The notes under the pieces: generated by a model | The model's input: only the letters and a program-made list of their open reading frames with translations | Told to the model about the DNA's origin: nothing | The model's database searches: none | Position numbers and translations under genes: made by a program | Assembly: GCA_028274465.1 (NCBI GenBank) | Contig: CM051456.1 | Span: forward strand, 116,142,880 to 116,206,879 | Reading direction: 5' to 3' | DNA length: 64,000 nt | From: Plantago ovata | Lineage: Eukaryota > Streptophyta > Magnoliopsida > Lamiales > Plantaginaceae | Shown: positions 1-10,424 of the stretch, in pieces | Position numbering within the stretch: the first letter of the stretch is position 1 | How the letters are laid out: every line of letters begins with the position of its first letter

Positions 1-2
1 AG

Positions 3-2501
3 TTCAAGGAATGGTTAGCTGAGGTAGAGAATCAATCAGGAAGATCATTGAAGTATCTCAGGACTGATAATGGATTGGAGTTCTTATCTACTGAATTTAC
101 TAATTTTTGTAAAGAGAAAGGTATTACTAGACACAGAACAGTTGCAGGTACACCACAGCAGAATGGAGTTGCGGAAAGAATGAATAGAACTCTATTGGAG
201 AGAGCTAGGTGTATGTTACTGAGTTCTGGGGTAAGCAAAGGTTTCTGGGGAGAAACTATGGTTACAACAGCAATACTTATCAATAAGAGTCCAGTTGTGT
301 CTTTGGAGTTTAAGACGCCGGATCAAGTGTGGACTGGAACAACTGGGGACTATTCAAAACTCAAGGTGTTTGGTTGCTTGGCTTTAGCACATATCAAGCA
401 AGATAAGTTGGAAGCTAGAGCATTGAGGTGTATCTTTATTGGTTACCCAAAGGGGGTTAAAGGATATAAGCTTTGGTGCATAGAACCTGGAAAGGAAAAG
501 TGTATTATAAGCAGGGATATCCAGTTTAATGAAGATGTGTTACCTCTGAAGAACAAGAAGGCAGGTGTTGACAGAGGGGGTTCACCCAACCCCGCACTCA
601 ACATCGACTCTGCAGAAAATACCAGAATTGAGTTAAAAGATGAGAGAGTTCACTCTCAGGTGGAGCCCACAGTGGAGGATGATGTTGCGGATGCTGAACC
701 TATATTACCAGTGAATGAGGAGTCTAGTAGTAGCTCAGAGTCAGATGGTGATGATCGACTTGATGAGGAAGTTGGTGAAACTTCAAACTATCAGCTTGCA
801 AGAGAAAGAAGTAAAAGGGGGCAGAGGAAAACACCAGATATGTATGGTTTTGGCAGGGTTAGCAAGACATATCTTGCTCATGCTCTTAGTACTGCGAAAG
901 AAGGTGTGGATTCATCTGAACCACAGAGTTATCAGGAAGCAATTACATGTTCTGAAAGTGCAAAGTGGATTGGAGCTATTCATGAAGAGCTAATGTCACT
1001 TGAGAAGAATGATACATGGAAAATTGTGAAAGTTCCTGATGGACAGAAGCTTGTCAGCTGTAAATGGATCTTCAAGAAGAAGGTGGAGCTCAAGGGTACA
1101 GAATACATAAGGTACAAGGCTAGATTGGTTGCTAGAGGATTTACTCAAAGAGAAGGAGTGGACTACAATGAGATATTCTCACCAGTGGTTAGGCACACAT
1201 CTATCAAGGTAATCTTAGCTCTTGCTACTCAGTATGATATGTTTCTTCACCAAATGGATGTGAAAACTGCGTTTCTACATGGAGAATTGGAAGAAGAGAT
1301 ATACATGACAGTACCAGAGGGAGTTGTTGTTGACAAGAGGCATAAGAGAGCATGTTTGCTGAAGAAATCATTATATGGTCTTAAGCAGAGTCCAAGACAG
1401 TGGTACTTAAAGTTTGATAGCTACATGTCGGAGATTGGATTTGTAAGGAGTGCTTATGACAGTTGCATATATCAGTCTGGGAATGAAGCTGCTAAGAGAG
1501 TTTACTTACTCTTATATGTGGATGATATGTTGATTACTAGCAGGTCAATGGAGGAGATTGAAACACTTAAAGGGAAACTGCGGGAAGAATTTGAGATGAA
1601 GGATCTTGGGGATGCAAGTAGAATTCTTGGGATGGATATCACTAGGGACAAGAAGGAGAAGAATCTGTTTCTATCTCAGCCTAGTTATCTCATGAAGGTT
1701 CTAGCCAAGTTCAATATGTCAAATTGTAGTAGTGTGGTTACTTCTATTGCACCTGGGGTGAAGTTATCTGAGGAACAATGTCCTAATGATGATGCAGAAG
1801 CAAGGATTATATCAAGAGTACCTTATGCAAGTGCAGTTGGAAGTATTATGTATACTATGATTTGCTGCAGGCCAGATCTTGCATATGCTATGAGTGTTAT
1901 CAGCAGATACATGGGGAATCCTGGGAGAAGGCATTGGGATGTTATGAAGGATGTTTTCAGATACTTAAGTGGCACAAGAATGATGGGACTGAGGTTCAAG
2001 AAAAGCAATGACTTGCAGAATCCATTGGTTGGATATGTGGATGCAGATTTTGCAGGGAACTTGAATGGAAGAAAGTCTATCACAGGGTATGTGTTTACTT
2101 TGTTTGGCACGGCAGTTAGTTGGAAAGCAAGTCAGCAGTCTGTGGTTGCATTATCTACAACAGAGGCGGAGTTTATGGCTATCACTGAAGGAGTTAAGGA
2201 AGCTATATGGTTGGGTGGATTATTGAATGAGTTGGGTATCCAACAGGATCATGTGAATATTCACTGTGACAATCAAAGTGCTATTATGTTGACTAAGCAT
2301 CATGTGTATCATGAAAGGACAAAACACATTGATGTAAGGTTTTTCTTCATCAGAGATATCATTGCCCAGGGAGTTGTGAAGATAAAGAAGATTCATACAT
2401 CTTTGAATGCTTCAGATGCTATGACTAAGGCGCTTCCAGGACCAAAGTTCAGGTTTTGCCTGGAACTTGTGGGTGTCAAAACAAGAAGGGGTTCATCCTA
2501 A
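3..2501 (+). CDS. Copia polyprotein fragment: integrase C-part, reverse transcriptase, RNase H
   Basis: This frame is open from the left edge to a stop at 2501 without interruption. An internal start near 48 is only where a start-like codon first occurs; the real start lies upstream. The integrase part shows RTDNGLEF, holding a catalytic Asp, followed by QQNGVAERMNRTLLE with the catalytic Glu. An acidic, serine-rich linker follows at about residues 190-270. The RT part begins near KWIFKKKVELKG, includes DVKTAFLHGEL and carries the YVDDM catalytic box. RNase H shows GYVDADFAGN, ALSTTEAEF and KHIDVRFFFIRD. The protein serves retrotransposon replication: cDNA synthesis, removal of the RNA strand and integration. 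No stop or frameshift is visible in the visible part. Confidence 0.95.
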   Translation, partial: FKEWLAEVENQSGRSLKYLRTDNGLEFLSTEFTNFCKEKGITRHRTVAGTPQQNGVAERMNRTLLERARCMLLSSGVSKGFWGETMVTTAILINKSPVVSLEFKTPDQVWTGTTGDYSKLKVFGCLALAHIKQDKLEARALRCIFIGYPKGVKGYKLWCIEPGKEKCIISRDIQFNEDVLPLKNKKAGVDRGGSPNPALNIDSAENTRIELKDERVHSQVEPTVEDDVADAEPILPVNEESSSSSESDGDDRLDEEVGETSNYQLARERSKRGQRKTPDMYGFGRVSKTYLAHALSTAKEGVDSSEPQSYQEAITCSESAKWIGAIHEELMSLEKNDTWKIVKVPDGQKLVSCKWIFKKKVELKGTEYIRYKARLVARGFTQREGVDYNEIFSPVVRHTSIKVILALATQYDMFLHQMDVKTAFLHGELEEEIYMTVPEGVVVDKRHKRACLLKKSLYGLKQSPRQWYLKFDSYMSEIGFVRSAYDSCIYQSGNEAAKRVYLLLYVDDMLITSRSMEEIETLKGKLREEFEMKDLGDASRILGMDITRDKKEKNLFLSQPSYLMKVLAKFNMSNCSSVVTSIAPGVKLSEEQCPNDDAEARIISRVPYASAVGSIMYTMICCRPDLAYAMSVISRYMGNPGRRHWDVMKDVFRYLSGTRMMGLRFKKSNDLQNPLVGYVDADFAGNLNGRKSITGYVFTLFGTAVSWKASQQSVVALSTTEAEFMAITEGVKEAIWLGGLLNELGIQQDHVNIHCDNQSAIMLTKHHVYHERTKHIDVRFFFIRDIIAQGVVKIKKIHTSLNASDAMTKALPGPKFRFCLELVGVKTRRGSS

Positions 2502-2527
2502 CCGCAGGGATGGGAACGGGGAGGCAT

Positions 2528-2640
2528 CTTAACCTTAGAGGTGCATATGGGGGCGTATCTTAACCTTAGAGGTACATGGGGATGTGTCTTAACCTTAGAG
2601 ATGCAAAGGGGTGTGTCCTAACTTCAGGGATACAGAGGTC
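2528..2640 (+). repeat. Degenerate ~30-bp tandem repeats between pol and the LTR
   Basis: About four imperfect copies of a 28-31 bp unit built on TCTTAACCTTAGAGGTGCAT sit between the pol stop and the priming tract. Copies degrade toward the LTR (CTTAACCTTAGAGATGCA, then CCTAACTTCAGGGATACA). They belong to the copia element, not to the host. Confidence 0.8.
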
Positions 2641-2667
2641 GTTGGTGTTGAGCTAAAGGTGGAGATT

Positions 2668-3180
2668 TGTGAGGTGTTATCTCAACAACTGTTTCCGAAT
2701 GCAATCAAGAAAAGGTAATTGTCTCCATTAGGAAATCAATTCCTATTTGATTTCAATTCCTATTCGAATTCCTTTAGGTATAGCTGCAAATTGAAGGCTA
2801 TATAAAGGGGTGATTGTTGCATGCTCAAGAATATAACAATACAGCTTGAAGACCCGGTTCGACTACTTCGAAGGGTGATATTATATAGATTATAGGTTCT
2901 AGCTTTGAGAGACAGATTTGTTCTTGTTTCTTGCATACTGTTAGGGACTTGTAATTGGGATTGATATAATATAGTGGAAGCTGGTGATCTCCGTGGACGT
3001 AGGTTATTTAGAACCGAACCACGTTAAATCTTGTGTTCTCTTTTTCTTATTGTTCTTGCTCTGTTTCTGGTGTTTTGGTTGCTTGGGTGTGTGTTTGATT
3101 GGTGCAGCTGGTTCTTGGTGGTTTAGTTGTGTTGTGAGCTTTTGTGATTAGGTATAATGACTATTGTTGAATCGAACTCA
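2668..3180 (+). repeat. 3' LTR of the copia element
   Basis: The LTR is taken to start at the TG directly after the purine-rich priming tract. It has a TATA-like segment (GGCTATATAAAGG, about 2797) and a T-rich, GT-rich downstream half as in copia LTRs. The 5' LTR is not in the window, so the 3' end cannot be fixed by comparison; a CA end in 3150-3180 is a guess. Confidence 0.7.
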
Positions 3181-3211
<31 letters not shown>

Positions 3212-5340
3212 GACACGTTAATTTGTGTGCCAAGTATACGAAGCCGATGAATTGAACATCGTGTTGATTACTGATTATATGGATCGAGTATATTGGCCAC
3301 AAAATTAAATACATTAAAACTCTGTTATTTTTTCTTCTGAATAAAACTGACCTGACTAATGTGATATGAACTAAATATTTTTTTAAAAGGTGTATACAAA
3401 TTGTATTTAAACAAACTTATTCAAAATATAAAATATAATTAAATATATTTAAACAAACTAAGTTAAAATTAATAATTTTTCACATATACGAAGTGCTTCG
3501 TATTATACACTAGTAAGTAGTAACATTATTATGATGGACCGAAACAAAATTGGGAATGGCAAAATGAATGTTGTCTACCTATAAGAGTGAGACAGTCAAC
3601 AACGAGTCCTCTAAACTAATAGACAGATAGATAATGAGATGACGGTTGGATCAACGTTTACCGAATAACCACGTCCGTCGATAAATTTGTAAAGTCAACG
3701 GTCAACCCTCAACACCGCCAAATTGGACAGACCACACCAGACAATTGAGTCGTGAGATGCACTACCCCTCCATGATAGAGTCATAGTACCCAGTTGAGTG
3801 AGCTACCCGTGAGATATATATACCATATACTACAGTAATATTCAAATGTGCACGTATAAGCGATTTTTTTTTTTTTTCTTTTTCCGAACGAAGTAGTTTT
3901 TATTGTACAAGATATTATACAAGTTTTGATCAAGCGGTCACATCCCACTAATCGAGTGGTTTTCCCAGGTGCATCAAAATACAAACATTCAACAAGCCAA
4001 TAAAACCACACATATATAAAATATTTCAAATGTGATCGTCCGATACTGATAAATATACTACTAGCAAGCTTCATGATGAAATCCATACACGAATTGAAAA
4101 TTATCCTCCCAATATATGTCTGGGATGTTAATAGTCTCAAAATTCCATACAAGAAGCCTAATAAGCCAAAATTAAATTGAGATATGAGTTTGTATTATAT
4201 GAATTCTAAGTCGGGGCATATGGCATTAAGTGAGGTTTAATTTGACTTTGTTATTTGTATGATATTGCACGTGAACTTACTCGACGAACAATTCAATACT
4301 ATCTACTCTATTTCAGATTAAACGTCTCATTTGTTTTATTAATGTTTTTTTAGATTTCATTTTAAATTAATTCTAAATAATATTAAGAAGTAATTTTAAA
4401 ATTTATATTATAAAAATATAATTTTTCTGCCTCCATAATATTTGGTCTGACGTAGTTTACTTTTCTTTGGATGCATGAGGTGGGATAAGGTTTCTCACTA
4501 TTCATTTTGAGTCCCACTATGGATTCCACATTCATAGTGATTAAGGGGTCTCACTAGGTGATATCTATGAAATAGTTTTCCGTGTGTGTTCCACATGCAT
4601 AGTGATTAACGGGTTTCACTAGGGAATGTCTAGGATAGAATTTTCTGGGCGGGTTGTGTGGTGTACTTGTATAGGTAGTGCGGTGAGGAGTCGTTTGTTG
4701 GGGTGAGCGTTGCTGATTTTTAGTTTAGTGGTTTTGTTGTTATATTTCTAAAAGTATTTCTCTTACTTTCTTTAAGACGTTTTTTCATATTAATAAAAAA
4801 TTTGGTGTAACAAAAAGAAAAGAAAAGATATTTTCAATGCAATTTATGTTTAATTTGAAATTAAAACACAACCTAAATTGTCTAACAAAACAAATACGGA
4901 GTCAGAAGGTTGATCGGGACATTATTTCATTATTTACGGTGTCAACAGACATGGGTTTGAGGTGACCAATCATCACATTGACCAATTCTTCTTCAGAATG
5001 GATATTTTAAATACTACATTGACAAATGGAGTAATATTCTATTTTGCTTCGGAATGAAGAAGAAGCCAATTCTTTATAAGTAGATAACTTGGCGGCACCT
5101 CTACTTAGTTGATTTGTATCTAATTTTTTAACTACTACGTACTACTGGCTAAGATCAATTCTCAACTTCAATTTCCCTACATAACATACTCCGTAATATA
5201 TAACGGTCATTTGCAGAAGCTTAACATACCGGACCAGTTCTTACTTCTTATCAACTTTTCTCCAACTATTAATGATAGATCAAACATTCTGCTATTTGTC
5301 TCATTAAATTTAGACTGCGTGATCAGATTGATTAAAAGCA
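3181..5340. other. Intergenic, AT-rich, no supported gene
   Basis: It begins with a (TA)n microsatellite at about 3181-3202. A minus-strand open frame at 3781-4152 has low-complexity, basic content and matches no family I know. The remainder is AT-rich with a short tandem duplication near 4.5 kb, and includes the presumed promoter of the ERF gene to the right. Confidence 0.6.
4510..4640. repeat. 65-bp imperfect tandem duplication
   Basis: The motif TTCCACA(T/-)TCATAGTGATTAA followed by GGG, TCTCACTAGG recurs 65 bp later (TTCCACA starts at 4524 and 4589). Two copies are visible, with scattered mismatches. Confidence 0.7.
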
Positions 5341-5389
5341 GTTCAAAGTGGCTAATCCAAGTGATAATACTGATTCAGCTCATTGGCAC

Positions 5390-6579
5390 ATGCTTTGTCA
5401 ACTCAGCAGGGAAGAGGAGGTGTCAAGAATGGTGTCTGCGCTATCTCATGTCGTGGCCGGAGATGAAGCTGTGCCTGTGGAAGAAGGCGGTGCTAGTACT
5501 GTCTCTTCGTATAAGCGAGGACGTGATGGAGAAGAGGCTTATCAAGAATCATCAGAAGCTAAAGTTTCCAGGGCATATAGTGATTCAATATCAGGTACAT
5601 ACATTTTAATTTTAAACGAAAATAGAAAAGTTTGATGATATTATGGTTCATGTACTTGTCTGAGATTTGTTTCAAAGTTCAAACCATCATTGTGCATGCA
5701 TTTGTAACCGACTCAGTTAGCTCAAACTTGGACTATTGCATTTCAATGCACTTGGTTTAATTGTCAATAAGATATGATTCTCCTTAGTTCTTAGGTTCAG
5801 TTCCCTGAAATTGGATAGATAAAATATATACCTCACTTGACTAATATATAAGTTGGATAACCTTATCCACACTGCCAACTATGGATGTGTGATGTATTTC
5901 AAGCAATACAGGTGGTGGTTCCAGCACAATCATACGGACAGTAAACACCTCAAGACCAACAGAATCCGTATATACCTACACTCCCACATATAACCATCAG
6001 CCTAACATCACCAGACCATTGCCACGGAAATACAGAGGAGTCCGGCAGAGACCGTGGGGCAAGTGGGCTGCTGAGATACGGGACCCACACAAGGCAGCAA
6101 GAGTGTGGCTGGGCACTTTTGACACGGCAGAGGATGCAGCCAGGGCCTATGACCAGGCTGCATTGCACTTCAGGGGCAACAAGGCGAAACTTAACTTCCC
6201 AGAGAACGTCCAGCTCATTCAAGTAATTAACAACTCATCTCCTCCGGTTTCTTCGTCTCCCAATCAGGTTCATCAAATAACACATTCTGATCCTATGAAT
6301 AGAGTTGCAGCCGTCACTACTTCGCCTGAGGCTATTGTCCACAGCCAGGCTCAGACACACGGGGAAAGACAATATGCAACCGGTTTATCTGATGAATTAG
6401 TACTGCAATATGGTTCTGGAAATTCGCCAAGTGGTTCGAGCTTTAATCAATCTTATTCATCCTCGTTCGCTCCGTTTAATGATATGAAGCAGGATCATGA
6501 TCATATCAATGCAGAGAGCAGTCATAGCAGCGGCGGCAGTGCAAACTTCTGGACAGACACCGGCTACCAGAGTTCATAA
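5390..6579 (+). CDS. AP2/ERF transcription factor, group X (ABR1/ERF110-like)
   Basis: The gene encodes a nuclear DNA-binding regulator of the ethylene-response-factor family. Two coding exons are read: up to 5594, then 5912-6579, joined by a GT-AG intron in phase 1. The single AP2 domain starts at [13 protein letters not shown], continues with [20 protein letters not shown] and ends [10 protein letters not shown], including the WLG core that contacts GCC-box DNA. The N-terminus carries [11 protein letters not shown], a motif I associate with group X ERFs. The C-terminus is Ser/Asn/Gln rich. The start is uncertain: the frame opens after a TAA at 5333 and an AG at 5340-5341, so a tiny upstream exon is possible. 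The first in-frame ATG is 5390 (290 aa) and a second is 5429. Group X ERFs are known for stress, wounding and ABA responses. Confidence 0.9.
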
Positions 6580-8281
6580 ATCATAATAGTGGAACCTTAT
6601 CATCATATATATTCTTGTTATGCTTCTGCTGTGAAATTGTTAGTTTTAGACTTTTAGTGAACTGCAGAATTCATTCTTTATGGAATAAATCATTGAACGG
6701 CTAGCTTATACCACAAATTTGTATCTTCAAACCAATAACACAAGTCACAAGGTGACCTAGCTAGATTGGTTTACCAGCATGAGCTGTGTTGGGCTGCATG
6801 ACATGTGTGATGTGACGTGTGAGTTGTGACCACTAGACCATTTTTTCTTTTCTTTTAACCCATCTTTTATTTTATCGTGTACGGACAGTTTGGTTGTGAC
6901 TTGTGAGTTGTGATTGCTTAGACTATCTTCATCAGTGATATATATCCAACCCAAGTTACCCAACCCCATATTGATTGAATATCATGGTTCACCTGACTAA
7001 TGTTTATGATTTGTTTGAAAGTCTAGCTAGGTTTTTAGAAACTAAATATAAATTACTTTATTATATTGTTTGAGTTCAGTTTTCAATTTGATTCGAAAAT
7101 TACTTCATAAAATGAAATGATGATTGATATTTGATAGTATCAATTAACTTAGAAGCTATAAGCCACTTTTCATACGATGAGGAGAACAGTCACCAGGGGC
7201 CCGGCGGGGCCTTAGCCCTTCCCAAATTTTTTTTTAAGGAAGAATATATGATTTTTAAAAAATTTTAAAAGGAATTTTTATGAACTTTTAACTTTTCACC
7301 GCCGAACTCCTAAAAAAAATCTATATGTAAGTCCTCCTAATGATAATTCCTGGTTCCGAGTCACTAATGTGTTCAAGGATTTTAAGGTGAAGTAACTATC
7401 AATTAGCTAGTGGGCTAGTCTTTCATAAGAAAAATTATATCCAATCGCTCATTTTTCTTTACCTCCATCGGTGACATCAACCCAAGTACCCAACCCAATT
7501 CATAATAACATTAGGACAAATGACATGTTGACATGTGATTTACGCTTTTATAGTTAGTCACACTTTAATTTTTATTCTTGCTTCGTCCTTGATTCCATGT
7601 ATCGTTATTAGTAGAAGCTTGTGGAAGATATGATGGGCATTGGCAGTGGTGATCAATCTAAGTGACACAATAGAAACAGGCAAACAGCCCCATTTTCCCG
7701 ATTTTGTAATATCCACTTTGGTCGCTGTTTTGTTTACTGGTTACACTTAGAAGCCTAAGAGGGTCACACCGGGCCTACTTAACTCATAACATACTTTATT
7801 GGACCCACCACAAAGGACTAGCACATTGGACCCACCACAAAGGACTAGCACAGTAGCACTTCTCGATCTCGTGGTGCAATACGGAACCAACTTTGTTTAG
7901 TGAGTCTGACTCCACTACCATACTACCTCCTCATCAGTTTCCATTAATTTTCTGGTATGATTCATATGAATATATGAATTATTTGGCCAAATCGAACATA
8001 TATAAAAATTCAACAATACAAAATAAAAATTTATTTCGAGACTAGTAAACAGGAAGATCTATAACGTCTATTAACCATGCTGAGTAACACGGTACCATAT
8101 GCTAGTAGTTCACATCCCAAATATCAACAGGTCACCCAGTCAAAAGTTCATCATGAGAGCAACCATACACGAATCTTGAAACATATCTTTTTATCATTGA
8201 TCAAGGTTCACGCTCCTGGCCCATGCAAGCCGCACTAACGTACACATCTAATCTTCCTTCCCAACTTTCATTTCTTCTTTC
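6580..8281. other. Intergenic, no gene seen
   Basis: This holds the 3' flank of the ERF gene, AT-rich sequence and the promoter region of the DUF3511 gene. A segment around 6911-6975 (TCATCAGTGATATATATCCAACCCAAGT) has a diverged echo at 7466-7500, suggesting an old local duplication. No coding frame has family features. Confidence 0.6.
7799..7852. repeat. Perfect 27-bp tandem duplication
   Basis: The unit beginning TTGGACCCACCACAAAGGAC occurs twice back to back, at 7799-7825 and 7826-7852, with no mismatch. This looks like a recent slippage event upstream of the DUF3511 gene. Confidence 0.95.
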
Positions 8282-8289
8282 TATAAAAA
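8282..8289 (+). promoter_or_regulatory. TATA box of the DUF3511 gene
   Basis: TATAAAAA lies 57 bp upstream of the ATG at 8346, so transcription would start near 8312 with a short leader. It follows a pyrimidine-rich stretch. Confidence 0.65.
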
Positions 8290-8345
8290 GTGCTGCTAAT
8301 GCTTTCTTATTCATCTCCCTCTCAAACCTCTCAGCTCTCAAATGA

Positions 8346-8591
8346 ATGATCATGGAAAAGAGTAAATCACTCCCGTACTACTCTTCTTCCTACGTCGAAG
8401 CTCGATTAGACTTTGACGATCGGGGGAAATCATATAGCTTCAATGGGCCGGTCGATGATCCAGAGAACAAAAGGAGAAAGAGGGTGGCTGGTTACAACAT
8501 GTATGCCATGGAAGATAAGTTCAAGTCATCCCTGAGAAATAGCCTCAAGTGGATCAAGGGGAAGTTCTCCGACAATTACTATGATTCTTGA
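8346..8591 (+). CDS. DUF3511 family small basic protein
   Basis: A single-exon gene for 81 residues. The second half carries the DUF3511 signature: ENKRRKRVAGYNMYAMEDK, then SSLRNSLKWIKGKFSDNYYD. The first half is Ser/Tyr rich (SLPYYSSSYVEARLDF). The family is plant-specific, usually about 80-120 residues, and has no established biochemical role. The KRRKR cluster could act as a nuclear signal, which is inference. The chosen ATG at 8346 follows an out-of-frame ATG at 8342; an in-frame ATG two codons on (MIMEK) is an equally good start. A TATA box at 8282 supports transcription of this frame. No signal peptide or membrane segment is seen. Confidence 0.88.
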   Translation: MIMEKSKSLPYYSSSYVEARLDFDDRGKSYSFNGPVDDPENKRRKRVAGYNMYAMEDKFKSSLRNSLKWIKGKFSDNYYDS

Positions 8592-9155
8592 AGTATATGA
8601 GTATTAATATTACTATGTTGTTAAAGGCATATGGTGTATTGAAGCTTTTAGTTTGTCCTTTATCTCTAGCTATTGTAAGAATTGGCATGTGTGTATAGTT
8701 TCAATAAGGATTTACTAGCAGTTGATGCTGAACTGGTGATGGGTTCTGTAACTTTTCAGAAAAGAAATGTACCAAAATGAATAATAAGTATGGCATTGAG
8801 GTATATGGAAGTGCTATAAGCAACAGATTTTATTTGTTAATCTAAGAATCATGCACAAAACAACTTAATTTACATGATGAAAGACATTTAACTTCAAATA
8901 AACAAAGAGAAGGACTTTATTTACTGACCAGCAACTGGGACTGAGAAACGTAACACGAACTGACATGATTGTTCAAGTTGTGGAGGAGATTCGGGAGTTT
9001 TGCAGGAGCTTCTTTTAAGCAGCTTGTTGCCTTTGCTCGATTAAAGGCCACATTGTAGTCTTTGAAATGTAGAACTTATGGCTTTTACTTGGCCGTTTTG
9101 TAGAGTGCAACAAGAGGTGCTTGATTAGCTGCTTCATTAGGCCCAGACACCCCCA
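8592..9155. other. Convergent 3' flanks, no gene
   Basis: The 3' untranslated regions of the plus-strand DUF3511 gene and the minus-strand gene ending at 9156 meet here. Nothing coding is seen. Confidence 0.6.
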
Positions 9156-10047
9156 TCAATTATCTTCCAATCCAAACAGCTTTGAGATCTTTTCCAGATC
9201 AAGATTTCTGAAGTCAATGTTGGAGTAGGACCTGCGGTAAAGGCTCGACTTACTCTCCTCGAGGTGATGAGCAGCCTCGGTCAAAGAGGCGAGAAGTAGG
9301 GGATAGTTCTGGATGTTCTTCAGGGCATTGGGATGTGCTTCAGTTTTTGATCGGTCAGGCATAGAACGGAAAGCTGGAGTAGGTGTATGAGGTGGATTCT
9401 CTTGAGTTGCATTTGGCTTTAAGCTTGAGGATGTACTGCTTGTGCTGTTACCCGTATCTAACACCTGGGAGTTGTTTCCACTGTAAACTTCTTGCTGAAG
9501 AATCAATGCAAGACTATTATCAGTATTGAGAGTAAATTCCTGTCATGTATAATGCAAAAGGCCAATATTCAAAAAAATGTGGCACTTTGTTCTTTTTTTT
9601 GTTAGTGTCTGTGTGCCTAAGGTAGGGGGTGAGAAATGTAGCATCACCTCTTTCATAAGTATGAGTTCAGGAAATGACACCTTCCTTGAGTGGCTTTTCA
9701 CGTATCTTTTCTTCATACCGGAGATTCTGTTTCAAAATATCAGGAAATACGGTTACTTTTTGCAGCAAATGAATGGACTATAGAGAAGCTAGAATCTGTA
9801 CCAATCCAACAAAAAGATAGAATCGATCATGTACTCTGTGGCTAAGCAGGTTTCTATAGATATAAATACCACAGAAAGAAACAGACACGTTACGAGTTCT
9901 CACCTCTTCCTTCAGACCACCTATTCTCCTTAGTTCCATATAATTTTTTGAAGGGGTTGAATCCGCCAGCTTGTAATAGAACTGGTCATGTGCTACTTTC
10001 GCAAGTATGCACAAGTCTATTTGCAAATCCATTTTGGTTTGGATCAT
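9156..10047 (-). CDS. Unrecognised 160-aa plant protein, two exons
   Basis: I do not recognise this family. Exon 1 runs 10047 to 9904 and exon 2 runs 9494 to 9156, joined by a GT-AG intron in phase 0. The product would be 160 residues. The N-terminal half is helical-looking (KVAHDQFYYKLADS, then YMELRRIGGLKEE). A Ser/Thr/Pro/Asn-rich linker follows, then a second helical segment (LLASLTEAAHHLEESKSSLY) and the C-terminus RNLDLEKISKLFGLEDN. No signal peptide, membrane span or cysteine motif is present. The ATG at 10047 follows an in-frame TAA closely; a second ATG at 10032 has a better context (AAAATGG). The gene lies about 380 bp downstream of the kinase gene on the same strand. It could be extra 3' exons of that kinase, but the stop just upstream and the lack of a suitable acceptor argue against this. 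Confidence 0.6.
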
Positions 10048-10424
10048 GAACAATTAATTGATTTAAGTTCATATATGTATCACTAGAGCTGAATTAACAT
10101 GTTTTATCTAATATAGCTACAATCAGCAATGCATTACTTGGGGAGTTGGGGTAGAGTGAGTGAAGAATGAGGGTGTATGCACCTACAGATTCAATCAATT
10201 CGGCCTTATTAGAATACATATATGGGTTGCAGAAAATGGGCAAGTGAAATGAAAATCTCAAGATACTTAACAACTTCAATCGACTTGATGTATAATTATA
10301 ATAGGGCTTAAAGTAAAGTACATGGTTCTGCCACTGCAATGATTTCTCATGTCACTATTAATATATACACGGGAAAATTTAAATTATCATCCGAGAGTAA
10401 ATATATTTCAGATTTCCAAATAAA

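Larger units (their letters stand above)
1..3180 (+). mobile_element. Ty1/copia LTR retrotransposon, 3' portion
   Basis: The window opens inside the integrase domain of a copia element and runs through reverse transcriptase, RNase H, a short repeat-bearing spacer, a purine-rich priming tract (AAAGGTGGAGATT) and the 3' LTR. Gag, protease, the integrase N-terminus, primer-binding site and 5' LTR lie outside the window. The domain order integrase then RT then RNase H identifies Ty1/copia rather than Ty3/gypsy. The Tork-like flavour rests on the look of the priming tract and LTR and is inferred. The long open frame suggests a fairly recent insertion. The outer border near 3150-3180 is approximate. 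Confidence 0.93.

Noticed and set aside
3781..4152. 123-codon minus-strand open frame
   Set aside because: Contains a poly-Lys tract from a T-run, has no family features and lies in AT-rich DNA; treated as chance.
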